DNA of 35,771 nucleotides from Puniceibacterium sp. GTDB lineage: Bacteria; Pseudomonadota; Alphaproteobacteria; Rhodobacterales; Rhodobacteraceae. The stretch is taken from the NCBI GenBank assembly GCA_024636635.1, contig JAGXGV010000089.1:1-35771 (forward strand). The letters run 5' to 3'. The notes beneath the pieces are model-generated. The model searched no databases and was not told where the DNA came from. It was given only the letters and a program-made list of their open reading frames with translations. Numbering within the stretch: the stretch's first letter is position 1; each line of letters opens with the position of its first letter. Both the position numbers and the translations under genes were made by a program. Shown here piece after piece: positions 16,501 to 23,999 of the stretch.

Positions 16501-17534
16501 CAGGACGATGTCGGCTCGGAATCGTCGATTTCGACCGTGAATTCGCCGGACTTGATCGCCGCCTCGCGTTCGGCGACCAGATCCAGCGCGCTTTGCGGAA
16601 CCTTGCCCTCGAAGGTTCCGAGCGGGGCCAGTGAACTGCCGCCTTCCTTCATGAAGGAGTAGACGCCGTAATCCGCCGCCTTGAAGGTGCCCGCATTGAT
16701 CGCGTCAAGCGCGGCCTGAAGGGTCGGTTCGAAATGCCAGATCGCCGAGGCGACGACCGTGTCGGGATAATCGGACTGTGTGTCGATCACGTTGCCGATG
16801 GCAAGGATGCCCTTTTCCTGCGCCGCGTCCGACACGCCGAAGCGTTCGGCATAAAGCAGGTCGGTGCCGCCCTCGATCATGGCGAATGCCGTTTCCTTGG
16901 CCTTGGGCGGATCGAACCACGAGCCGATGAAGCTGACCTGGAACTGCGCGTCGGGGCGGGTTTCGCGCACCCCTGCCATGAAGGCGTGCATCAGCCGGTT
17001 GACTTCGGGGATCGGAAAGCCGCCAACCATGCCGATCTTGCCCGTCTCGGTCATCGCACCGGCGATGATACCCGACAGGTAGGACGCATCCTGGACGTAA
17101 TTGTCGAACACCGCCAGGTTGGGATATTCGGGATCGGCAGGCAGCGACGATCCCAGCAGGAAGGCGGTGTCGGGATAATCCAGCACGACCTCGCGCGCCT
17201 CCTGCTCGACGCCGAAAATCTCGCCCACGATCAGCTTTACGCCGGCCTCGGCATATTCGCGCATCACGCGGGGATAGTCGGTGTTGGCGGTGTTTTCCGA
17301 AAAGGTATAGCTGATCTGACCGGCCTCTTTCGCGGCCTCTGCGGCAAGGTGGATGCGGCTGACCCACTGCTGTTCCACCGGGACGGTGTAGATGCCGGCG
17401 ACAGAAATGGGTTCCTGCGCGAAGACAGGCAGCGGCAAGGTGGCCGCACTTGCGGCGGCGGCGGCAAGGCCGCTTCTGATCAGGGCACGGCGGCTGATCT
17501 GGCCGACGGGGAAAAGCGGGGGAAGGTGGCGCAT
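16500..17534 (-). CDS. BMP-family (PnrA/Med-like) ABC binding protein
   Basis: This is a 344-residue periplasmic binding protein of the BMP family; characterised members bind purine nucleosides or nucleobases. The N-terminus has a twin-arginine-type signal (SRRALIRSG at about 14-22, hydrophobic Ala run, cleavage near VFAQ) rather than the lipobox common in this family. Landmarks include YSFMKEGGSSLAPLG near the C-terminus and GSWFDPPKAKETA in the middle. The ATG at 17532-17534 has GAGGA 7 nt upstream. It is the first gene of the operon leading to the ATPase, two permeases and CodA-like deaminase. Confidence 0.9.
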   Translation of the reverse strand: MRHLPPLFPVGQISRRALIRSGLAAAAASAATLPLPVFAQEPISVAGIYTVPVEQQWVSRIHLAAEAAKEAGQISYTFSENTANTDYPRVMREYAEAGVKLIVGEIFGVEQEAREVVLDYPDTAFLLGSSLPADPEYPNLAVFDNYVQDASYLSGIIAGAMTETGKIGMVGGFPIPEVNRLMHAFMAGVRETRPDAQFQVSFIGSWFDPPKAKETAFAMIEGGTDLLYAERFGVSDAAQEKGILAIGNVIDTQSDYPDTVVASAIWHFEPTLQAALDAINAGTFKAADYGVYSFMKEGGSSLAPLGTFEGKVPQSALDLVAEREAAIKSGEFTVEIDDSEPTSS

Positions 17535-17580
17535 GCGGGAATCCTCGGGCTGTCGGGGGCGGTTTTCTTTTATGTAAGGG

Positions 17581-17663
17581 AACTTAGGAGCGTGTCTTGC
17601 GGGCGGTCAAGAAACTTGGCCACTTTTTTGGACAAAGGGGCGAAATCTGCCCCATTTTCGCCC
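17581..17663. promoter_or_regulatory. Divergent promoter region with GGGCGAAAT hairpin
   Basis: On the minus strand a TTGACC (17606-17611) lies 19 bp from TAAGTT (17581-17586), a weak -35/-10 pair for the BMP operon. Next to it, GGGGCGAAAT and ATTTTCGCCC (17637-17663) form an imperfect inverted repeat around CTGCC, which may be an operator for either direction. The rest of 17535-17821 shows nothing else I recognise. Confidence 0.3.
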
Positions 17664-17821
17664 AGCCGCAGTTGGGCGCGCGCGGCATCGGACCCCGTTG
17701 GGCGCGCGGCACCCGCCGCCAGTCTTTGGCGTCTGGGCTTTTCGGGGCGGGCGGTTTAAGTTCGGGCTGCCCCGGGTCTGCAAACGGCAGCGCCCGTCCC
17801 TGCACATACGAAAGGCCCGCC

Positions 17822-19417
17822 ATGCACCTGCATCACGATCCCCTTTACGCGTCGCGCCGTTCGCCGGTTCTGGCCGATGCGATGGTTTCCACCTCTCAGC
17901 CACTGGCGGCGCAAGCCGGGCTTGCGATGCTGGCCCGGGGCGGCAATGCCGTGGATGCGGCCATCGCCACTGCGGCGGCGCTGACCGTGGTGGAACCCAC
18001 TGGCAACGGGCTGGGGTCCGACGCCTTCTGCATCCTCTGGGACGGAACCGAACTGCACGGGCTGAACGCGTCGGGACCGGCCCCGATGGGCTGGACGCCC
18101 GAGCGGTTCGCCGGGCAGGACAAGATGCCGTTCCGTGGCTGGGACAGCGTCACCGTGCCGGGCGCCGTTGCCGCCTGGGCGGCACTGTCGGAACGGTTCG
18201 GCAAGCTGGACTTTGCCACGCTGCTTGAACCGGCGGTGCGCTACGCCGAAAACGGCTTTGCCGTGTCCCCGGTGATCGGCAAGCTGTGGGAGATCGGCGC
18301 CGAGGCGCTGGCCGATCAGCCCGGGTTCGCGCAGGGTTTCATGCCCGGCGGGCGCGCGCCCCGGGCGGGCGAGCGGTTTGCCAACCCCGCGATGGCGGCC
18401 AGCCTTGCGCGCATTGCCGAAACGAAGGGGCGCGATTTCTACGAAGGCGCGCTGGCCGAAAAGATCGCCGCCTTTGCGCGCGACCACGGCGCGGCGCTGA
18501 ACGAGGCGGATCTGGCGGGTTTCGTGCCCGAATGGTGCGGCACGATCAGCACCGGCTTCGACGATGTGGCGCTGCACGAGATCCCGCCGAACGGTCAGGG
18601 CATCGCCGCGCTGATGGCTCTGGGTATCCTTGACCACACGCCGGTGCGCGATTTCGGCCCCGACGATCCCCATGCCCTGCATCTTCAGATCGAGGCGATC
18701 AAGCTGGCCTTTGCCGACCTTTACGCCTATGTCGCCGACCGCCCGCATATGGCCGACGTGACACCCGAGGCGCTGCTGGACCCGGCCTATCTGGCCTCGC
18801 GCGCGGGGATGATCCGGGCGGATTCAGCGCAGGATCACAAATCCGGCGTGCCGAAACACGGCGGCACGGTCTACCTGACCACGGCGGACAGCAGCGGCAT
18901 GATGGTGTCCTTCATCCAGTCGAACTATGCCGGATTCGGATCGGGTGTGGTGGTGCCGGAGACGGGCATCAGCCTGCAAAACCGCGGCGCGGGATTTTCG
19001 CTGAAACCCGGGCATCCCAACCTCGTGGCGCCCGGCAAGCGACCTTTCCACACCATTATCCCCGGCTTTCTGATGAAGAATGGCGCGCCCTTGATGAGCT
19101 TTGGCGTGATGGGCGGACCGATGCAGGCACAGGGGCATGTGATGATGACCCTGCGCACGCAGTTGTGGGGGCAGGATGTGCAGTCAGCGGTCGATGCGCC
19201 GCGCTGGCGCTTTACCCAAGGCGTCACGGTCGCCTGCGAGACGGCGCTGCCCTGCGAAACCCGCGACTACCTGTCCGGTCTGGGCCATGACATCGTGGTC
19301 GAGGCACCCGACAGCGCCTTCGGCTTTGGCGGCGCGCAGCTGATCCACCGCCTGCCTTCGGGTGGATATGCCGCAGGGTCGGATCCGCGTAAGGACGGGC
19401 AGGCCGTGGGGTTCTGA
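17822..19417 (+). CDS. Gamma-glutamyltransferase family protein
   Basis: This is a 531-residue Ntn-hydrolase. The GGT family cleaves itself just before a Thr that then acts as nucleophile in hydrolysing gamma-glutamyl or related amide bonds. The probable cleavage point is KHGG/T, with Thr349 in the context TVYLTTADSSG; the spacing from this Thr to the Asp matches E. coli GGT. No signal peptide is visible, so a cytoplasmic YwrD-like member or an acylase-like activity is possible. I start it at ATG 17822-17824 (MHLHHDPLY), preceded by GAAAGG; the frame is open 75 codons further upstream but that part is not family-like. It is divergent from the BMP operon. Confidence 0.88.
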   Translation: MHLHHDPLYASRRSPVLADAMVSTSQPLAAQAGLAMLARGGNAVDAAIATAAALTVVEPTGNGLGSDAFCILWDGTELHGLNASGPAPMGWTPERFAGQDKMPFRGWDSVTVPGAVAAWAALSERFGKLDFATLLEPAVRYAENGFAVSPVIGKLWEIGAEALADQPGFAQGFMPGGRAPRAGERFANPAMAASLARIAETKGRDFYEGALAEKIAAFARDHGAALNEADLAGFVPEWCGTISTGFDDVALHEIPPNGQGIAALMALGILDHTPVRDFGPDDPHALHLQIEAIKLAFADLYAYVADRPHMADVTPEALLDPAYLASRAGMIRADSAQDHKSGVPKHGGTVYLTTADSSGMMVSFIQSNYAGFGSGVVVPETGISLQNRGAGFSLKPGHPNLVAPGKRPFHTIIPGFLMKNGAPLMSFGVMGGPMQAQGHVMMTLRTQLWGQDVQSAVDAPRWRFTQGVTVACETALPCETRDYLSGLGHDIVVEAPDSAFGFGGAQLIHRLPSGGYAAGSDPRKDGQAVGF

Positions 19418-19449
19418 TCCGACGCGTGCGGGGGTTTACCCCGCGCGCC

Positions 19450-19580
19450 GCTCGCGGAGGGGCGTCATGCCCCTGCGCAGTCGGGGCGTTTTACGCTCCT
19501 GTTCAGTGGGGGCGTCGGGGCCCCTCTGCACAGTGGGCGCAGTTCACGCCCCTGCACAACGGGCGCGGTTCACGCACCCG
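19450..19580. repeat. Five degenerate 26-27-bp tandem units
   Basis: Units are at about 19450-19475, 19476-19501, 19502-19528, 19529-19554 and 19555-19580. Each holds a GC-rich inverted repeat; the clearest is AGGGGC-GTCAT-GCCCCT (19458-19474). The array fills the gap between convergent genes, and the last unit includes the stop codon (19570-19572) of the sugar dehydrogenase gene. The hairpins may serve as a shared terminator region. Confidence 0.8.
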
Positions 19581-20859
19581 TCACCCGCCAGATCACGTCA
19601 CCCACGTCATCGGCCATCAGCAGGGATTTCCCGTCCGGGCCGATGGCAACACCCACGGGGCGGCCGTAAGAGACCTTTTCATCCGGAGACAGGAACCCCC
19701 ACAGGATGTCGCGCGGCGACCCCGACGGGCGGCCATCGGCAAAGGGCACAAAGATCAGCCTGTAGCCGCTGAGGGTCGAACGGTTCCAGCTTCCGTGCTG
19801 GCCGATCACCATGCCGTCGCCGAAACCGGGCAGCGTGCCCGCGGGCATCCAGCACAGGCCCAGCGATGCGGTATGACCGCCCAGCGCATAGTCCGGCGTG
19901 ATCGCGCGGGCGACCAGATCGGCGTCCTGCGGCACCCGGTCATCCACCGTCTGGCCCCAGTAGCAATAGGGCCAGCCATAGAAACCGCCATCCTGAACCG
20001 AGGTCAGGTAGTCCGGCGGCGTTTCATCCCCCAGCCCGTCGCGTTCGTTGACCACGGTCCACAACTTGCCCGTCACCGGTTCCCATGCCGTGCCGACCGC
20101 ATTGCGCAGGCCACTGGCAAAGATCCGCGCCTGTTCGCTGGCCACATCCAGTTCCCAGATCGCGGCGCGGCCCTCTTCCGCCTCCATCCCATTGTCGCCG
20201 ATGTTGGACAGCGATCCGACCCCGGCATAAATCCTGGTCTTGTCGGGCGAGACGATCAGGCTGCGGGTCCAGTGGCCGCCGGGTTTGAAATCGACCAGCT
20301 TGCGGCCCGGCCCTTCGATCCGCGTCGCGCCGTCCACATAGGGAAAGGCGGTGATGCCGTCGGTGTTGCCGACATAGAAGGTGTCCCCGATCAGCGCCAT
20401 GCCGAAGGGCTGGTTCTGGCCGTCAAGAAATACCTCGCGCTGTTCTGCCACGCCGTCGCCGTCGGGGTCGCGCCAAAGGCTGATGCGGTTGGCGCTGATG
20501 CCCACGGCCTTGGCGCGCTTCATCGTGGCCTGCATGGCGCGGTCCATCAGCCCCTCGGGCTTGCGTTCCTGTTGCAACGACTCGGCGACCAGAACGTCAC
20601 CGTTTGGCAGCACCTCGATCCAGCGCGGATGCTCAAGCCCGCTGGCAAAGGCGTTGACGCGCAGCCCCCTTGCGGACTGAGGAACCTGCCCCGGCGCCCA
20701 GCCTTTGGCCGTGGGCATCTTCAGCGTCATGATGCCCTGTTTCCGGCCCTCGGGGATGGTGGGCGACAGCCCGACAGCCTGCGCCGCCGGCGCGCCCATG
20801 CGCCGCAAGAGAACCATTGTGCCGCCCACGAGGGCCGTGGCCCGTGCAATGAAATCCAT
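19570..20859 (-). CDS. PQQ-dependent sugar dehydrogenase family protein
   Basis: This 429-residue protein belongs to the GSDH/sorbosone-dehydrogenase beta-propeller class. A hydrophobic N-terminus that could be a signal or anchor is followed by FASGLEHPRWIEVLPNGDVLVAES, then blades containing NGITAF-like and GVGSLSNIGDNGMEAEEGRA segments, GGFYGWPYCYWGQ and GQHGSWNRSTLSGYRL. Members oxidise sugars or other alcohols and aldehydes in the periplasm using PQQ; the substrate here is unknown. It starts 65 bp after the TRAP permease gene in the same orientation, so it may be the last gene of the molybdenum-hydroxylase/TRAP operon. The Shine-Dalgarno sequence is weak. The stop codon lies inside a 26-bp tandem array. 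Confidence 0.85.
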   Translation of the reverse strand: MDFIARATALVGGTMVLLRRMGAPAAQAVGLSPTIPEGRKQGIMTLKMPTAKGWAPGQVPQSARGLRVNAFASGLEHPRWIEVLPNGDVLVAESLQQERKPEGLMDRAMQATMKRAKAVGISANRISLWRDPDGDGVAEQREVFLDGQNQPFGMALIGDTFYVGNTDGITAFPYVDGATRIEGPGRKLVDFKPGGHWTRSLIVSPDKTRIYAGVGSLSNIGDNGMEAEEGRAAIWELDVASEQARIFASGLRNAVGTAWEPVTGKLWTVVNERDGLGDETPPDYLTSVQDGGFYGWPYCYWGQTVDDRVPQDADLVARAITPDYALGGHTASLGLCWMPAGTLPGFGDGMVIGQHGSWNRSTLSGYRLIFVPFADGRPSGSPRDILWGFLSPDEKVSYGRPVGVAIGPDGKSLLMADDVGDVIWRVTGA

Positions 20860-20924
20860 GTTGTGACCCGCTTGTTGTGCAGGCGCAGCATAACGCGCCC
20901 TGCGGAATGTTCAACGGCGCGCCG

Positions 20925-22253
20925 CTACAGAAAAAGCGTCGCCGTCACCGGCACCAGCGCCACCAGCACCAGAACCGCCAGCATCACGCCGATGAACGGC
21001 ATGGTCGCCGCAAAGATCTGTTCGACCGACACAGCGGGATTGTTGAGCGTATTGTGGACCGTGAACACGGATATACCGAAGGGTGGCGTCAGCAGCCCGA
21101 TTTCCACCGCCAGTACGGTGACGATGCCAAAATGGCTGAGGTCGATGCCCAGACCCTGCGCGATCGGCGCGGCGATCGGCACCATGATCAGCAGGATCGA
21201 GGTGGAATCGAGGATCATGCCCATCAGCAGGATGATCAACGCATAAAGGAACAGGAATCCCAGCGGGCTGAACCCGCCCGCCTGCACCAGATCGGCGATG
21301 GCATTGGGCAGGCCCGCGATGGCCAGCATCCGGCTGTAGAACCCGGCGGCGATCAGCAAAAGCAGGATCGACACGGAAATGGTGCCGGTCTGCTTCATCA
21401 CCTGCCAGAGCTTGTGGCGGTTCAGGCTGCGCCGCCCCAGCGCCACCAGCAGCGCGCCGAAGGCACCGATGCCGCCCGCCTCGGTCGGGGTGAAGTAGCC
21501 CGAATACAACCCGCCCAGCACCAGCACCACCAGCAACAGGATCGGCGTGATCTTGGCCGCCATGGTCCCAGAGGACATGCGCTGCACATCCACGGCAACC
21601 CGGCGCTGTCGCGCCTTTTCGGGATCGACAAAGACAAAGGACGGAAAGGCCAGCGCCACGCCCATCAGCATCGCGGTGAACCCCAGCGCCAGCATCAGCC
21701 CCGGCACGATCCCCGCCAGGAACATGCCACCGATGCTGACCTCGGCCAGGATGCCGTAGATGATCAGCAACAGGCTGGGCGGGATCAGCATGCCAAGCAC
21801 CGAACTGCCCGCGACCGTGCCGGCGGCAAAGGCCGGGCGATAGCCGTGGCGCGTCATTTCGGGCACTGCGACACGGGTGAACACCGCAGCCGACGCAATG
21901 GATACGCCGGTGACGGCGGCAAAGATCGTGTTTGCCGCCACTGTGGCCACGCCTAGTCCGCAAAGCATCCGGCGCAGCAACTCTTCGGCCACCTCGAAGG
22001 TGTCGCGCCCAACGTTGGACACGCTGACCAGCAGCCCCATCAGCACGAACAGCGGGATGGTGGCGAAAAGATAGTCGTCGATGCCGCTGTAGGCAGTCAG
22101 TTCCAGCATCCGGAACGCCAGATCAAGACTGTCGCGGATCAGCCAGATGCCGGAAAAGGCGACGATGAACAGCGCATAGGCGATCTGCATGCCCAGCAGG
22201 ACAAGTGCGACCAGCACGGCGATCAGGATGAAACCGATGGTAAGCGTGGTCAT
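20925..22253 (-). CDS. dctM: TRAP transporter large permease DctM
   Basis: This is the 442-residue, roughly 12-segment membrane subunit of a tripartite ATP-independent periplasmic transporter. It is powered by an ion gradient and takes substrate from the DctP-type binding protein. Recognisable segments are FATIPLFVLMGLLVS, AAVTGVSIASAAVFTRVAVPEM, GMLIPPSLLLIIYGILAEVS and TPPFGISVFTVHNTL. I start it at ATG 22251-22253 (MTTLTIGFIL), which overlaps the DctQ stop as ATGA; the frame is open 18 codons upstream inside dctQ. It follows dctP and dctQ, with the molybdenum hydroxylase genes upstream. Confidence 0.95.
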   Translation of the reverse strand: MTTLTIGFILIAVLVALVLLGMQIAYALFIVAFSGIWLIRDSLDLAFRMLELTAYSGIDDYLFATIPLFVLMGLLVSVSNVGRDTFEVAEELLRRMLCGLGVATVAANTIFAAVTGVSIASAAVFTRVAVPEMTRHGYRPAFAAGTVAGSSVLGMLIPPSLLLIIYGILAEVSIGGMFLAGIVPGLMLALGFTAMLMGVALAFPSFVFVDPEKARQRRVAVDVQRMSSGTMAAKITPILLLVVLVLGGLYSGYFTPTEAGGIGAFGALLVALGRRSLNRHKLWQVMKQTGTISVSILLLLIAAGFYSRMLAIAGLPNAIADLVQAGGFSPLGFLFLYALIILLMGMILDSTSILLIMVPIAAPIAQGLGIDLSHFGIVTVLAVEIGLLTPPFGISVFTVHNTLNNPAVSVEQIFAATMPFIGVMLAVLVLVALVPVTATLFL

Positions 22254-22816
22254 GCCGCGTGCGCCTTGTGCCCGCGCATTTCCGTCATCGCACGGTAAAG
22301 GCAGCACAGAAGGGCCAGTCCCGCGCCGACGACAGTGATCAGGCGGAACGGAAAGGTCGGGATGGTGAAAACGCCCTGCACGCCAAAATATTCGGCTGTT
22401 GCCAGCGCCTCCCAGGTCTTGGGCCAGGATGCCCAGAGGAGCAGCGCAAAGACCACGGCGCCGGTCAGGGCGAAAACGATTTCCATCAGGGCGGCAGAGC
22501 GCGGACTGGCGCCACCGATCCGGCGCAGCAGGAAATCCGCGCGCGTCAGCCGCCCTTGCAGGATCGCGGCCGACACTTGCAGGAACACGATGGCAACGAC
22601 TGACCGGCCTGCAATTTCGGCGACCCCGGTGATGGGCGCGTTGAAGAAGTTGCGCCCCAGAACGTCCGCCACGATCAGCGCCATGAGCGCCCCGATCCAG
22701 AGCGTGCCGACCGACGACAGGAAGGCCGCGACAACGCCCAGCAACGCGCCCACGGGGGCCTGCGAAAACGGCGGAATGGCGCCGCGGTCCGGGGCCGGGT
22801 TGTTCTCTTCGCTCAT
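22250..22816 (-). CDS. dctQ: TRAP transporter small permease DctQ
   Basis: The small four-helix membrane subunit of a TRAP transporter, 188 residues. A hydrophilic N-terminus of about 25 residues (rich in Asn, Pro and Asp) precedes four hydrophobic segments. VADVLGRNFFNAPITGVAEI is the typical DctQ signature between the first two. It starts at ATG 22814-22816 with only a weak Shine-Dalgarno, 73 bp after dctP, and its stop overlaps the dctM start. It would bind DctM to form the membrane part of the transporter. Confidence 0.93.
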   Translation of the reverse strand: MSEENNPAPDRGAIPPFSQAPVGALLGVVAAFLSSVGTLWIGALMALIVADVLGRNFFNAPITGVAEIAGRSVVAIVFLQVSAAILQGRLTRADFLLRRIGGASPRSAALMEIVFALTGAVVFALLLWASWPKTWEALATAEYFGVQGVFTIPTFPFRLITVVGAGLALLCCLYRAMTEMRGHKAHAA

Positions 22817-22889
22817 GTCACTCGCATTTCCGGTAAAATCGCCCGCCCGGAAAAGCCGGACAGGCGCGAGGTCGTTCAGGACGGGTGGC

Positions 22890-23945
22890 TTACAGCCCCT
22901 CGTCCCAGTTGCGCAGCGGTGTGGCGCCGCGTTCGCGCAGGGCGTCGAAATAGGCCCGCAGCACGGTCCTGCCCTCGTCCCCGGTCTGTTCCAGCCAGGG
23001 TTCGACGATGTTGGGCAGGCCCGTCACCCAGGCGGTCTTTTCCGACTCGGGCAGTTCGTGCACGGTCAGGCCCGCCTCCTGCATCTCGGTCATGGCGCGT
23101 TCGGCCAGATCCGCCACATAATCGCCATGGGCAATCGACGTGGCCTGCGCAGCTTCGGCAAATGCGGCCTGCACCGGTTCAGGCAGGGAATCGTGGAAAT
23201 CCTTGTTCGCCGCGATGCCGCCGAAATACATCGACCCGATGCCCACGCGGGTCAGTTCGGGGGCTACCTCGTAGACCCGCGTCGGCAGGATTCCGGACGC
23301 AAAGGACAACGTGCCCTCGGTCACGCCGGTCTGGATGTTGGTGTAATAGGTGGTCAGCGCACCATCCACGGGCGTGGACCCGGTGCCCTGCAACCAGTTG
23401 GCCGACGTGCCCGGCGCGTTCAGCTTGCGGTTTTGCAGATCGGCCAGCGAGGTGACCGGAAAGGTGGCGTAGATGTCATAGCTGTCGGTGATCAGCGAGC
23501 TGAGATGCACCATGTTGTTTTCGGCCCAGCTGTCGCGCAGTTCGGGCAGGTTGGCCGAGAGGTCGTCGAAGATCTCGATGATCATCTTGTGGTCGGAGGT
23601 GGCGAAGGGCGTGAAATAGGTCACGTTCTGAAGCGGCATGTTGGCGCCTTCCCAGACCGTGCCGACCATGCCCACATCGACGATTCCGTCCATCACCGCC
23701 TCACGCGTGTCGGTGAATTTGTAGAGCGTGCCGGCATAAGCCTCGTTCCAGTTCACGGTGTATTCGCCCGCCTCGGCCAGGATGCGGTCCACCTCGGGTT
23801 GAAAGGTGTTCTTCATCGCATAGACCCAGATGTTCGCCTCTGGGTGGCTGCTGCCGATGTTTACGGTGATGGACTGCTGCGCGCCGGCCCAGCCTGCGGT
23901 GCAGACGCCCAGCGCCGTCAGGGTCGTAAAGGTCGTGATCTTCAT
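22890..23945 (-). CDS. dctP: TRAP transporter substrate-binding protein DctP
   Basis: A 351-residue periplasmic binding protein with a clear signal peptide (cleavage near AGAQQ, about residue 22). Family landmarks are present, including GIVDVGMVGTVWEG in the first lobe and ADLQNRKLNAPG in the second. In most TRAP binding proteins the second motif is of the form GLKIRVPG, and its Arg makes a salt bridge to the carboxylate of the substrate. Here that position appears to be Asn176. The start is firm, with GGGAGGG upstream of ATG 23943-23945. The gene lies 54 bp after coxL in the same orientation, so the transporter probably imports the substrate of the hydroxylase. Confidence 0.92.
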   Translation of the reverse strand: MKITTFTTLTALGVCTAGWAGAQQSITVNIGSSHPEANIWVYAMKNTFQPEVDRILAEAGEYTVNWNEAYAGTLYKFTDTREAVMDGIVDVGMVGTVWEGANMPLQNVTYFTPFATSDHKMIIEIFDDLSANLPELRDSWAENNMVHLSSLITDSYDIYATFPVTSLADLQNRKLNAPGTSANWLQGTGSTPVDGALTTYYTNIQTGVTEGTLSFASGILPTRVYEVAPELTRVGIGSMYFGGIAANKDFHDSLPEPVQAAFAEAAQATSIAHGDYVADLAERAMTEMQEAGLTVHELPESEKTAWVTGLPNIVEPWLEQTGDEGRTVLRAYFDALRERGATPLRNWDEGL

Positions 23946-23999
23946 TCTGGTTTCCCTCCCTGGAAACGGGCGCCTCTCCTCAGGTGCCCCTGGTTCTGT

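Noticed and set aside
19450-19580. CRISPR-like array
   Set aside because: Units are contiguous, degenerate and about 26 bp without unique spacers, and no cas gene is present.
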